Origin: Pseudomonadota bacterium
GTDB lineage: Bacteria > Pseudomonadota > Gammaproteobacteria > Burkholderiales > Burkholderiaceae_F
DNA: 49,986 bases
Assembly: GCA_021838715.1 (NCBI GenBank)
Contig: JAKCCX010000016.1
Coordinates: 1-49,986, forward strand
Reading direction: 5' to 3'
Below the pieces are notes generated by a model, which saw nothing but the letters and a program-made list of their open reading frames with translations, had not been told where the DNA came from and made no database searches. Below are positions 41,907 through 49,986 of the stretch, one piece after another. Made by a program: the position numbers and the translations under genes. Position 1 is the first letter of the stretch. Every line of letters starts with the position of its first letter.

Positions 41907-43328
41907 ATGAGCGCCGTACTGCAATCCGATTCTTCTTCCCCCGATTACGCCGTTGCCGACCTGGGTCTTGCCGACTGGGGGCGCAAGGAGATCCGCATCG
42001 CCGAAACGGAGATGCCGGGCCTGATGGCGATCCGCGAGGAATACGCCGCGCGGAAGCCGCTGCGGGGCGCGCGCATCACCGGTTCGCTGCACATGACGAT
42101 CCAGACGGCGGTGCTGATCGAGACCTTGTGCGCGCTGGGCGCGGAGGTGCGTTGGGCATCCTGCAACATCTTTTCGACCCAGGACCATGCCGCGGCGGCC
42201 ATCGCCGCGACCGGCGTGCCGGTGTTCGCGCGCAAGGGCGAGACGGTCGAGGAGTACTGGGACTACACCCATCGCATCTTCGAGTGGCCCGATGGCGGCC
42301 ACACCAACATGATTCTCGACGACGGCGGCGACGCGACCCTGTTGTTGCACCTGGGCGCGCGGGCGGAGACCGATGTGTCGGTGATCTCGCATCCGGGCAA
42401 CGAGGAGGAGGAAGCGCTTTTCGCGTTGATCGCCGCCCGCCTCAAGACCGCGCCGCATTGGTATTCGACGCGCCTGGCGCAGATCAAGGGCGTGACCGAG
42501 GAAACCACGACCGGCGTGAAGCGGCTCTATCAGATGGCCAAGGACGGCAGCCTGAAGTTTCCGGCGATCAACGTCAACGATTCGGTGACCAAGAGCAAGT
42601 TCGACAATCTCTACGGCTGCCGCGAGTCGCTGGTCGACGGCATCAAGCGCGCCACCGATGTCATGGTGGCGGGCAAGATCGCCGTCGTCTGCGGCTACGG
42701 CGACGTCGGCAAGGGGTGCGCCCAGGCGCTGCGTGCGCTGGCCGCGCAGGTGTGGGTCACCGAAATCGATCCGATCTGCGCCCTGCAGGCGGCGATGGAA
42801 GGCTATCGCGTCGTCACCATGGAGGAGGCGGCCGACAAGGCCGACATCTTCGTCACCGCGACCGGCAACTTCCACGTCATCGGGCACGAGCACATGAAGC
42901 GCATGAAGGATCAGGCGATCGTGTGCAACATCGGGCACTTCGACAGCGAGATCGACGTCGCTTCGTTGAAACAGTACACCTGGGAAAACATCAAGCCGCA
43001 GGTCGATCACATCATCTTCCCGGACGGCAAGCGGATCATCCTGCTCGCCGAGGGACGTCTGGTCAATCTCGGCTGCGCCACCGGCCACCCGAGCTACGTC
43101 ATGAGCTCTTCGTTCGCCAACCAGGTGATCGCCCAGATCGAACTGTTCGCGAACACCGAGCGCTACCCGGTGGGGGTGTACGTGCTGCCGAAGAAGCTCG
43201 ACGAGAAAGTCGCCCGCCTGCAGTTGAAGAAGCTGGCCGCGCAGCTCACCGAGCTCACCGACGCCCAGGCGCGCTACATCGACGTCGAGAAGGACGGGCC
43301 GTACAAGCCGGATCACTACCGGTATTGA
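41907..43328 (+). CDS. ahcY: S-adenosylhomocysteine hydrolase
   Basis: A 473-residue cytoplasmic enzyme splitting SAH into adenosine and homocysteine, relieving product inhibition of methyltransferases. Seen are the substrate-binding [16 protein letters not shown] and [19 protein letters not shown]-binding [18 protein letters not shown] and the C-terminal [10 protein letters not shown]. The length with the approximately 40-residue insertion ([20 protein letters not shown] and after) fits the proteobacterial type. ATG 41907 follows the ribosome site AAAGGAGG. The SAH riboswitch upstream predicts induction by SAH. Confidence 0.97.
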   Translation: MSAVLQSDSSSPDYAVADLGLADWGRKEIRIAETEMPGLMAIREEYAARKPLRGARITGSLHMTIQTAVLIETLCALGAEVRWASCNIFSTQDHAAAAIAATGVPVFARKGETVEEYWDYTHRIFEWPDGGHTNMILDDGGDATLLLHLGARAETDVSVISHPGNEEEEALFALIAARLKTAPHWYSTRLAQIKGVTEETTTGVKRLYQMAKDGSLKFPAINVNDSVTKSKFDNLYGCRESLVDGIKRATDVMVAGKIAVVCGYGDVGKGCAQALRALAAQVWVTEIDPICALQAAMEGYRVVTMEEAADKADIFVTATGNFHVIGHEHMKRMKDQAIVCNIGHFDSEIDVASLKQYTWENIKPQVDHIIFPDGKRIILLAEGRLVNLGCATGHPSYVMSSSFANQVIAQIELFANTERYPVGVYVLPKKLDEKVARLQLKKLAAQLTELTDAQARYIDVEKDGPYKPDHYRY

Positions 43329-43365
43329 TGCGCGGATCCCCCTTCGCAAACCGGGAACACAAACC

Positions 43366-43389
43366 CCCTCTCCCGTCCGCGGGAGAGGG
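43366..43389. repeat. REP-like inverted repeat between ahcY and metF
   Basis: Perfect 10-bp arms CCCTCTCCCG and CGGGAGAGGG with a TCCG loop. It shares the CCCTC...GAGGG outer arms with the elements at 4345 and 44307. It may also act as an RNA hairpin between the two coding regions. Confidence 0.65.
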
Positions 43390-43401
43390 TGAAGGTGCCT
43401 C

Positions 43402-44283
43402 ATGCATGACAACCGTATTTTCAGCGTCGAATTTTCCCCGCCCCGTACGGCGGAGGGGGTGGAGAAACTCCGCGCCACCCGGTCCGACCTGGCCCGGCTC
43501 GGCCCTGCCTACTACTCGGTGACCTTCGGGGCGGGCGGGTCGACGCGCGAAGGAACCCTGAGCACCGCCCTCGAGATCCATCGCGCCGGTCTGCGCGCGG
43601 TGCCGCACCTGTCCTGCATCGCCAGTTCCCGTGTGGAACTGCGTGATCTGCTCGAAACGTATCGCGCCGCCGGCATTCGCCAGATCGTCGCGCTGCGTGG
43701 CGATCTGCCTTCCGGCATGGCGGCGTCGAACGGCGACTTCCGGTATGCGGCCGATCTGGTGGCGTACGTTCGCGCGGAATTCGGCGCGGCGTTCCACATC
43801 GAGGTCGCCGCGTATCCCGAGATGCACCCGCAGGCGCGCTCGCCGGCCGAAGATCTGCGCCATTTCGTGGCAAAGGTGCAGGCCGGTGCGGACTCGGCCA
43901 TCACGCAATACTTCTACAATGGCGACGCATACCTGCGCTTCGTCGACGAGGCCGCGCGCGCAGGATGCACGGTACCGATCGTACCCGGGGTGATGCCGAT
44001 CACGAATTTTTCGCAGCTTGCGCGGTTCTCCGACAGTTGCGGCGCGGAGATTCCGCGCTGGATCCGGCGCCGCCTCGAAAGCTTCGGCGATGATCGGGAC
44101 TCGATCCGCGCGTTCGGCCTCGATGTCGTGACCACGTTATGCGAACGTCTGCTTGCGCATGGGGCTCCCGGGCTCCATTTTTATACGATGAACTCCGCGC
44201 ACGCGACGACCGAACTCTGGCGCCGGCTGGGACTGCCGGTGCCGACGTCCGACGCGTTCCCGCCCACCACAGCGGGCGCTTGA
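43402..44283 (+). CDS. metF: Methylenetetrahydrofolate reductase
   Basis: A 293-residue flavoenzyme reducing 5,10-methylene-THF to 5-methyl-THF, the methyl donor for methionine synthesis. Conserved blocks are FSVEFSPPRTAEG with the catalytic Glu, YYSVTFGAGGSTREGT, LRGDLP and the ITQYFYNGDAYLRFVD FAD/substrate segment; the end HFYTMN is typical. ATG 43402 lies 73 nt after ahcY with GAAGG upstream. It likely shares the SAH-riboswitch-controlled transcript, completing a methyl-cycle unit. Confidence 0.96.
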   Translation: MHDNRIFSVEFSPPRTAEGVEKLRATRSDLARLGPAYYSVTFGAGGSTREGTLSTALEIHRAGLRAVPHLSCIASSRVELRDLLETYRAAGIRQIVALRGDLPSGMAASNGDFRYAADLVAYVRAEFGAAFHIEVAAYPEMHPQARSPAEDLRHFVAKVQAGADSAITQYFYNGDAYLRFVDEAARAGCTVPIVPGVMPITNFSQLARFSDSCGAEIPRWIRRRLESFGDDRDSIRAFGLDVVTTLCERLLAHGAPGLHFYTMNSAHATTELWRRLGLPVPTSDAFPPTTAGA

Positions 44284-44306
44284 GTCCGGCCCGGATCCTG
44301 CATCCC

Positions 44307-44323
44307 CCCTCTCGCTGCGAGGG
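44307..44323. repeat. REP-like inverted repeat after metF
   Basis: Arms CCCTC (44307-44311) and GAGGG (44319-44323) with a 7-nt loop lie between metF and the lytic transglycosylase. The right arm provides the GAGGGAG that could serve as ribosome site for GTG 44334. Confidence 0.5.
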
Positions 44324-44333
44324 AGCGGGCGGG

Positions 44334-46418
44334 GTGCTGCGGGGGCGGATCGTTCGCGGGATTCTCGCCGCAGGCCTTGCGCTGGCGGCATCCGTGGCCA
44401 CCGCCGCGGCCGCCGATCCGGCGAACGACCTGACGGATGCCGATCGGGTCGTGCTGCAGATCCATGACGCCGCCGCCGAGGGCGATCTCGATCGCGTCAA
44501 CGATCTGGCGCCCCACGCGGCGGGCAGCATCCTCGCCCCCTACGTCGCCTACTGGCAGGCCGAGTTGCGCCTGCGCGGGCCGGAGTACGACGACACGGCG
44601 GCACAGGCGTTCCTGCGACGCTATGCCGACACGCCGCTCGCCGCGCGCATGCGCGCCGACTGGCTGATGGCCTTGGCACGCAAGGGCGACTTCGCCGCGT
44701 TCGAGAGGTTGCGGCCCACGCTCGGCGGCGTGATCACGGACCCGCAGCTCGTCTGCGCCTCCTGGTTGGCAAGCTATGACCAGTCTGCGCCGGCCCGCCG
44801 CAAGAAGGTCGCCCTGGGGGCGCGGCGCGTGCTGGCCAACGTCGCCAACCCCGGCGGCGAAGCCTGTTCGGCGCTCGCGGACCGCCTTCTCGACGACGGC
44901 GCGATGCCGGTCTGGGCGCGCCTGATGGCGCTCGAGGAAAGCCGCCAGTTCACGCCCGCGGTGCGGGTGGCCGACGCGCGCCTGCCGCGTTGGGAGGCGC
45001 GGGCGGTTCGCCGCATCCTGAGCGGTCCGGGAATCTGGTTCGGCCGCCACCGCGCGCATCTCGACCGCATTCCCCACCCGATGCTCGCCCTGGCGCTCGT
45101 CGCGCTGGCGCGGGCGGCGCCGGACCGTGCCGCGTGGTATGCGGCACGCGTCGACCGGCGTTTCAGCGCCGACGAGCGGGCGGCCGTCTGGGGCCGGATC
45201 GCAACCCTGGCGGAATACCGCTGGATGCCGCAGGCGTCGCGCTGGTTCGCCCGCGGCGGCAAGCGCCTCGGCATGGGGCCGGACGCGATGCAGGCCGATG
45301 CGGTGCTGACGGCGCGGGTGCGTGCCGCGCTCTGGCAGGGCGCCAGCGTCGGTTTCAATCCGAACCCGCGCGGGCTCGGCGACCCGCCGGTGCCCGCGCC
45401 GCGGCGGACCGGTCCGCGCAGCCGGGCGACCTGGCTGGCGTTGCGGCAAGCGATCGCCGCGCTGCCCCCCCGGCTGCGGGGGCAGCCGAACTGGGTGTAC
45501 TGGGACGCGCAGGCGCGGATCGCCCTGGGACAGGAGGCCGAAGGGCGTGCCGCGCTGCGCCGGCTCGCCGGCCGTTTCGACTACTACGGCGTGCTCGCCG
45601 CCGAGGATCTGGGGCTGCCGCCGCGCGCGTTCCCCCGCCAGCCCGCGGCCGATCCGCGGCTCGTGGACGAGCTGGCGCGGCGCCCGGGGTTTCTGCGCGC
45701 GCGCACGCTCTATGACATGGATCTGCGCTGGTTCGGCAACGCCGAGTGGAGCTGGGCGCTGCACGGCATGGATGACAAGACCCTGCGCGCGGCGGCCGAA
45801 CTCGGGCGGCGCTGGGGGTTGCTCGACCGCATGATCGCGTCTTCGGAGCGGATCCGCGGCGGGATCGATCTGGCGCAGCAGTTTCCGATGCCGTATCAGG
45901 ACCTGTTGACCCGCGACGCATCGACGCGCGACCTGGACCCGGCCTGGGTCTACGGGCTGATCCGTCAGGAATCGCGCTTCATCCAGCGGGTGTATTCGAG
46001 TACGGGGGCGATCGGCTTGATGCAGTTGATGCCGTCGACGGCGCGCTACGTCGCCCACCGGATGGGCCTGACGGCATTCCGCCCCGATCACGTTTCCGAC
46101 GTCGAGACCAATCTGAAGCTGGGAACCGAATATCTCAAGCTCGTCTACGACGATCAGGGCGGCCTGCCGTTGCTCGCGTCGGCGGCCTACAACGCCGGCC
46201 CGCACGCGGTGCGGCGCTGGCGCGCGTCCCTGACGCACTCCGTCTCCGGAGCCCTGTTCGCCGAAGCGATCCCGGTGCAGGAGACGCGCGGCTATGTCCA
46301 GAAGGTGCTGTTCAACACCACCGTCTACGAATCCCTGCTCGGCCGCCGGCCGGTGCCGCTCAAGGCGCTGCTGGCAACGGTGACGCCGGAGCCGGTCCCC
46401 ACCGCGGACCTGCCATGA
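44334..46418 (+). CDS. slt: Soluble lytic murein transglycosylase (Slt70-like)
   Basis: About 694 residues. A signal peptide (MLRGRIVRGILAAGLALAAS when read from GTG) precedes a long alpha-helical superhelix (residues about 30-510) and a C-terminal lysozyme-like SLT domain. The catalytic glutamate is Glu546 in GLIRQESRF, followed by TGAIGLMQLMPSTA and AAYNAGPHAVRRW. It cleaves glycan strands with 1,6-anhydro-muramyl products in the periplasm. No ATG is available near the signal peptide; GTG 44334 behind GAGGGAG is the best start, and upstream frame belongs to metF. Confidence 0.9.
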   Translation: MLRGRIVRGILAAGLALAASVATAAAADPANDLTDADRVVLQIHDAAAEGDLDRVNDLAPHAAGSILAPYVAYWQAELRLRGPEYDDTAAQAFLRRYADTPLAARMRADWLMALARKGDFAAFERLRPTLGGVITDPQLVCASWLASYDQSAPARRKKVALGARRVLANVANPGGEACSALADRLLDDGAMPVWARLMALEESRQFTPAVRVADARLPRWEARAVRRILSGPGIWFGRHRAHLDRIPHPMLALALVALARAAPDRAAWYAARVDRRFSADERAAVWGRIATLAEYRWMPQASRWFARGGKRLGMGPDAMQADAVLTARVRAALWQGASVGFNPNPRGLGDPPVPAPRRTGPRSRATWLALRQAIAALPPRLRGQPNWVYWDAQARIALGQEAEGRAALRRLAGRFDYYGVLAAEDLGLPPRAFPRQPAADPRLVDELARRPGFLRARTLYDMDLRWFGNAEWSWALHGMDDKTLRAAAELGRRWGLLDRMIASSERIRGGIDLAQQFPMPYQDLLTRDASTRDLDPAWVYGLIRQESRFIQRVYSSTGAIGLMQLMPSTARYVAHRMGLTAFRPDHVSDVETNLKLGTEYLKLVYDDQGGLPLLASAAYNAGPHAVRRWRASLTHSVSGALFAEAIPVQETRGYVQKVLFNTTVYESLLGRRPVPLKALLATVTPEPVPTADLP

Positions 46419-46504
46419 CGGCGGAAGGAGGGGAGTGCGGCGGGTGGGTTCCCACGGTGGGCACCCTTTACAATCCGTCGCTGTTTCCCTTGTAGACGTC
46501 CGCG

Positions 46505-47479
46505 ATGCGCTACCAGAATATCCTCGTTCTCGGAGGGACCGGTTTTCTCGGTCGTTCGGTCGTCGATCGCCTTGCGGCGGAGGGGCGCCGGGTGCGCGTC
46601 GCAACGCGGCGGCTGACGCAGGCGCGCGAGCTGGCCGTGCTGCCGACGGTCGAGATCGTCGAGGCCGACATCCATGATCCGGCGGCGCTCGATCGCCTGC
46701 TCGCGGGGTGCGATGCCGTCGTCAATCTCGTCGGCATCCTGCACGATCCCGGCACCCAGCATCCGTACGGGCGCTGGTTCTGCGCCGTGCACGTCGAACT
46801 GCCCCGCCGCCTCACGGCGGCGTGCAAGGCGCGCGGCATCGGGCGGCTGCTCCATGTCAGCGCCCTGGGCGCCGACGGCAACGGACCTTCCGCCTACCTC
46901 CGCAGCAAGGGGGACGGCGAAGACATCGTCCGCAGTGCCGGCCCGGCCGGCACGACGATCTTCCGGCCTTCGGTGGTGTTCGGCGACGGCGACCGGTTCC
47001 TCAACCGGTTTGCCGGCCTCGCCGCCTGTCTGCCCGTCCTGTTGCTCGGCAGGCCGGACGCGCGACTGCAGCCCGTCTGGGTCGAGGATGTGGCGGCGGC
47101 GATCGGCAACGCCCTCGACGCGCAGGAGACGTTCGGCAAGACCTACGAATTGTGCGGACCCACCGTGTACTCGTTGCGGCGGCTGGTGCAGTTCGCCGCG
47201 CGGGCGTCCGGCCATTCGCGGCCGGTGATCGGCCTGCCCGACTTCCTCGCCTACCTGCTGGCCGACGCCCTCGCGCTCCTGCCGGGGGAACCGCCCCTCA
47301 CCCGCGACAACCTCGACAGCCTGAGCGTCGACAACGTGGCAAGCACGCAGCCCTATCGCCCGGCGCCGGAGCTGGGGATCCGGCCCGCTCCGATGGAGCC
47401 GGAGGCGGCGCTGTATCTTGCCGGGCTGCATCCGCGGACGCGGATGGACGGGTTCCGCGCGCAGGCGAGACACGGTTGA
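46505..47479 (+). CDS. NDUFA9-like NAD(P)-binding atypical SDR protein
   Basis: A 324-residue Rossmann-fold protein of the extended/atypical short-chain dehydrogenase group. The nucleotide site is [18 protein letters not shown], followed by [20 protein letters not shown] (Ser kept, Tyr of YxxxK replaced by YLRSK) and [17 protein letters not shown]. It closely fits the family of the mitochondrial complex I subunit NDUFA9 and bacterial relatives, whose reaction is unclear. It follows slt by 86 nt and is 2 to 11 nt from the LplT start, depending on which start is used. Confidence 0.88.
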   Translation: MRYQNILVLGGTGFLGRSVVDRLAAEGRRVRVATRRLTQARELAVLPTVEIVEADIHDPAALDRLLAGCDAVVNLVGILHDPGTQHPYGRWFCAVHVELPRRLTAACKARGIGRLLHVSALGADGNGPSAYLRSKGDGEDIVRSAGPAGTTIFRPSVVFGDGDRFLNRFAGLAACLPVLLLGRPDARLQPVWVEDVAAAIGNALDAQETFGKTYELCGPTVYSLRRLVQFAARASGHSRPVIGLPDFLAYLLADALALLPGEPPLTRDNLDSLSVDNVASTQPYRPAPELGIRPAPMEPEAALYLAGLHPRTRMDGFRAQARHG

Positions 47480-47480
47480 T

Positions 47481-47514
47481 CGTGCGGAAAATGGGCGCTC
47501 CCATTTTCCGCACG
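47481..47514 (+). promoter_or_regulatory. Perfect 15-bp hairpin across the lplT start region
   Basis: CGTGCGGAAAATGGG (47481-47495) and its exact complement (47500-47514) surround a four-base CGCT loop. The left arm contains both candidate start codons GTG 47482 and ATG 47491. As RNA it would bury the initiation region of lplT; as DNA it is a long palindrome. A CTTTCG follows, too weak for a normal terminator. Confidence 0.75.
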
Positions 47515-48735
47515 CTTTCGTCCCGCGGCATGGCGGCGGTGCTGAGCGCCCAGTTCCTTTCGGCGCTGGCCGACAACGCGCTGCTGTTCGCCGCCCTGGC
47601 GCTGCTCAAGCGCGGGCACTACCCGGCCTGGACGGAACCCGCGCTGCAGGAGTCCTTCATCGCCGCGTACATCGTGCTGGCGCCGTTCGCGGGACCCCTT
47701 GCGGATGCCATCCCCAAAGGCCGCGCGATGCTGCTGGCCAACGCGGGGAAGCTGCTGGGGGCGCTGGCCATGACCCTCGGCGCGAACGCCTTCGTTGCCT
47801 ATGGCGTGGTCGGGATCGGCGCGGCGGCCTATTCGCCGGCGAAGTACGGCATTCTTTCCGAACTGGTCGACCCCGATCGCCTGGTCGCCGCCAACGGCTG
47901 GATGGAGGGATCGACGATCGCCGCGATCCTGATCGGCGCGGTCGCGGGCGGCGTCCTGGCGGACTGGAGCGTTGCCGGTGCGCTGTGGGCGGTGGTGGCC
48001 TGCTACGGCGCCGCGCTGCTTGCCAACCTGGCGATTCCGCGGCTTGCGCCCGCGCACGGCTTCGACGGCATGGCGCTGCGGGGGATCCTGCGCGATTTCG
48101 CGCGGGCGGTCCGCGCGTTGTTCGACAGCGCCGATGCCCGATTCTCCGTCGCCGGAACCAGCCTTTTCTGGGGGGCGGGCGCGACCCTGCGCTTCCTTCT
48201 CGTGGCCTGGGTGCCGATCGCGCTGGGCATTGCCGACAACCGCATGCCGGCATACCTGAACGGGGCGGTTGCCGGCGGCATCGTGCTGGGCGCGGCGCTG
48301 GCGGCGCGCTTCGTCACGCTGGCCAGGCCGGAGCGTGCGATGCCGGCGGGCGTTGCGATCGGCGTGGCGGTGTGTCTGCTGGCGGGAACGCATGGCGTCG
48401 CGCTCGCGTTTGCGCTCATGGGGTTCGTCGGCGCTGCCGGCGGGTTCTTCGTGGTGCCGCTCAACGCCCTGCTGCAGGAAGCCGGACGCGAAAGCGTCGG
48501 ATCGGGCCATGCCGTGGCGATCCAGAATCTGGCGGAAAACCTGTTGATGTTGCTGATGGTCGGCGGATATACGGCGGCCGTCCGGATCGGTGTGCCGGTG
48601 CCGATGATCGCGGTCGCCTTCGGGGTCGCGCTCTCGGCGAGCATCGCCGTGGTCTGGCTCGCCCGGATCGGCAGCCTGCGGCGCCGGGCGGCGGTGGCGG
48701 TCGCCCGGCCGGGGGTGCCGGAGGGACGGCCGTGA
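47482..48735 (+). CDS. lplT: Lysophospholipid transporter LplT (MFS)
   Basis: Up to 417 residues with about twelve membrane segments. The family blocks are [25 protein letters not shown] in the first segment, [25 protein letters not shown] and [31 protein letters not shown]. LplT flips lysophospholipids across the inner membrane for reacylation by Aas; no aas gene is in the window. The start is uncertain: GTG 47482 and ATG 47491 lie in a strong hairpin, and ATG 47530 would clip the first segment. The end overlaps cca by 4 nt. Confidence 0.88.
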   Translation: MRKMGAPIFRTLSSRGMAAVLSAQFLSALADNALLFAALALLKRGHYPAWTEPALQESFIAAYIVLAPFAGPLADAIPKGRAMLLANAGKLLGALAMTLGANAFVAYGVVGIGAAAYSPAKYGILSELVDPDRLVAANGWMEGSTIAAILIGAVAGGVLADWSVAGALWAVVACYGAALLANLAIPRLAPAHGFDGMALRGILRDFARAVRALFDSADARFSVAGTSLFWGAGATLRFLLVAWVPIALGIADNRMPAYLNGAVAGGIVLGAALAARFVTLARPERAMPAGVAIGVAVCLLAGTHGVALAFALMGFVGAAGGFFVVPLNALLQEAGRESVGSGHAVAIQNLAENLLMLLMVGGYTAAVRIGVPVPMIAVAFGVALSASIAVVWLARIGSLRRRAAVAVARPGVPEGRP

Positions 48736-49844
48736 AGGCGTACGTCGTCGGCGGCTGGGTGCGCGATCGTCTGCTGGAACGCATGGGATACCCGGTGCGC
48801 CATGGTGATCGGCGCGGTGATCGCGATTGGGTGGTGGTCGGGGCGACGCCGGAGGAGATGGTCGCGCAGGGCTACCAGCCGGTCGGCCGCGACTTTCCGG
48901 TGTTCCTGCATCCGCAGACGCGCGAGGAAACCGCGCTGGCGCGCACGGAACGCAAGACCGCGCCGGGGTATCGGGGGTTCGTCGTGCACGCCGCGCCGGA
49001 CGTCACGCTCGAGCAGGACCTCGCCCGCCGCGATCTCACGATCAACGCGATGGCGTTCGATGCCGCGGGAGCGGTGATCGATCCGTATGGCGGCGTGGCG
49101 GACCTGCACGCGCGCGTCCTGCGCCACATCGGGCCGGCGTTCGTCGAGGATCCGGTGCGCATCCTGCGTCTCGCCCGCTTCGCCGCGCGGTTCGCGGATT
49201 TTTCGATCGCGCCCGAGACCCTGGCGCTGGCGCGCGCCATGGTCGCCGGTGGTGAAGCGGATGCGCTCGTGCCGGAGCGGGTGTGGCAGGAGATCGCGCG
49301 CGGGCTGATGGAAGACCGCCCGGCGCGCATGTTCGAGGTGCTTGCCGCGACGGGGCTGCTGACGCGCATCGCTCCCGAGCTGGTGCCGACCGATGACGTG
49401 CTGGCGGCTCTGGATCGCGCCGCCGCGGCCGCCGCCCCGCTGGCGGTGCGGTTCGCCGTGCTGGCGTCCTGCGCGCGTTCGGGCGAGGCCCTGCGCGCCT
49501 GGCTGGGCCGCCTGCGCGCGGACGCCGATTCGATCCAGCTCGCGCGCTTGCTGCACGACCTGCGGTCGGATCTGCGTGCGGAGCCGGCGCGCGGCGAAGG
49601 CGACGCGGGGCGGGTCCTGGGCGTGCTGGAGCGCGCCGATGTCCTGCGCCGCCCGGAGCGGTTCGCGCGCCTGCTCGAGGCGATGCATGCGCTGGATGGG
49701 CTCGACGGCGGGCGCTGGCGTGCTGTCGCCGCCGCGGCGGCATCGGTCGATGCCGGCGCGGTCGCTGCCAAGGCCGGCCCGGATGCGCGCGCGATCGCCG
49801 CAGCGATCGCCGCCGCGCGGCGCGGCGCAATCGCCGCGGCCTAG
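48732..49844 (+). CDS. cca: CCA-adding enzyme lacking an evident HD phosphohydrolase domain
   Basis: A 370-residue tRNA nucleotidyltransferase that builds or repairs the CCA end. Class II motifs are intact: [11 protein letters not shown], the catalytic [27 protein letters not shown] and [16 protein letters not shown], with the [11 protein letters not shown] fingers region. A short insertion (around VRHGDRRGD) precedes the DxD motif. E. coli Cca is 412 residues and has a C-terminal HD domain with CHDLGKG; in this protein the corresponding stretch is shortened and no HD motif is seen, so the phosphodiesterase/phosphatase activities are probably absent. GTG 48732 overlaps the lplT stop, with GAGGGA upstream. 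Confidence 0.92.
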   Translation: MKAYVVGGWVRDRLLERMGYPVRHGDRRGDRDWVVVGATPEEMVAQGYQPVGRDFPVFLHPQTREETALARTERKTAPGYRGFVVHAAPDVTLEQDLARRDLTINAMAFDAAGAVIDPYGGVADLHARVLRHIGPAFVEDPVRILRLARFAARFADFSIAPETLALARAMVAGGEADALVPERVWQEIARGLMEDRPARMFEVLAATGLLTRIAPELVPTDDVLAALDRAAAAAAPLAVRFAVLASCARSGEALRAWLGRLRADADSIQLARLLHDLRSDLRAEPARGEGDAGRVLGVLERADVLRRPERFARLLEAMHALDGLDGGRWRAVAAAAASVDAGAVAAKAGPDARAIAAAIAAARRGAIAAA

Positions 49845-49946
49845 GGTAATGCTTCGTTCTGTTTGGAACGGAAATACGGATTGGTGAGGATCATTTTCTG
49901 CAGGATCTGTGGCGCAGCGTGTGTCAATCGATGCGGCGAAGGAACG

Positions 49947-49986
49947 TCAGTTCTTGGCGTTCTCTTGGGGCGTGTCATCCATGCGC
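49947..49986 (-). CDS. Possible C-terminal end of a minus-strand gene (cut by window edge)
   Basis: On the minus strand a frame entering from the window edge reads MDDTPQENAKN then TGA (49949-49947). Thirteen codons are too few to identify or confirm a gene; the acidic, polar tail and convergence with cca are merely compatible with a real C-terminus. The 102 bp between this and cca holds a weak CGTTC/GAACG hairpin. Confidence 0.2.
   Translation of the reverse strand, partial: RMDDTPQENAKN

Overview
This is a GC-rich, densely coding stretch of a bacterial chromosome. Gene content and order point to a betaproteobacterium, probably Burkholderiales-like: rhodanese-grxC-secB-gpsA; gpmA-envC-ctpA; paired LpxL-type acyltransferases next to metK; and metK, ahcY and metF with a SAH riboswitch ahead of ahcY. 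Many neighbouring genes overlap by 4 nt. No rRNA, tRNA, CRISPR array, insertion sequence or phage gene was seen, so this is mostly core chromosome with a few accessory islands. This taxonomic placement is inference.

Layout. 1-2.4 kb: the 3' part of dapF, a DUF484 gene and an RlmI-type rRNA methyltransferase, tightly coupled. 2.4-4.3 kb: a site-2-protease-like M50 peptidase, and a DksA-type transcription factor with a long histone-H1-like N-terminal extension. 4.4-7.9 kb (minus): gpmA, an EnvC-like divisome activator and the CtpA protease. 8.0-11.1 kb (plus): rhodanese, glutaredoxin, SecB, GpsA and a SCO1 copper chaperone. 11.2-15.1 kb (minus): CopZ, CopA, TrmL and a DUF3293 protein. 15.1-20.3 kb (plus): a Bcr/CflA exporter, a short GlpD-like oxidase, a 42-residue membrane protein, a TauE/SafE permease, a membrane-anchored Mrr-like nuclease with a TopA-type zinc finger, and a small lipoprotein. 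20.4-24.1 kb (minus): leuA, a methyltransferase and rmuC behind what looks like a leucine attenuator. 24.2-29 kb: a second TauE permease; a 1183-residue secreted fusion protein; and a BON protein on the minus strand. 29.2-36.2 kb (minus): a six-gene ArsR-headed tripartite ABC exporter operon. 36.4-38.8 kb (minus): a periplasmic four-Cys protein and two lipid A acyltransferases. 39-44.3 kb (plus): metK, an HD-GYP protein with an altered HD motif, a SAH riboswitch, ahcY and metF. 44.3-49.8 kb (plus): a lytic transglycosylase, an NDUFA9-like NAD(P)-binding protein, LplT and a CCA-adding enzyme.

Functional themes. (1) The methyl cycle: MetK makes SAM, AhcY clears SAH under riboswitch control and MetF supplies the methyl group; several SAM-dependent methyltransferases are nearby. 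(2) Envelope: CtpA, EnvC, a soluble lytic transglycosylase, LpxL-type enzymes, LplT and the secreted fusion. (3) Copper handling: SCO1, CopA and CopZ.

The most notable item is the 25,078-28,629 gene. It joins a signal peptide, a DUF4015-type putative glycosidase, a beta-lactamase-fold serine hydrolase and a DUF1343/NamZ exo-muramidase-type domain. Separate relatives of the last two lie together in the Bacillus muropeptide-salvage cluster. I propose a one-polypeptide muropeptide-salvage enzyme; this is a hypothesis from domain composition. Second is the leuA leader: promoter, Leu-rich reading frame that may be leaderless, and a series of perfect hairpins, ahead of a 2-isopropylmalate synthase that seems to lack the C-terminal leucine-sensing domain.
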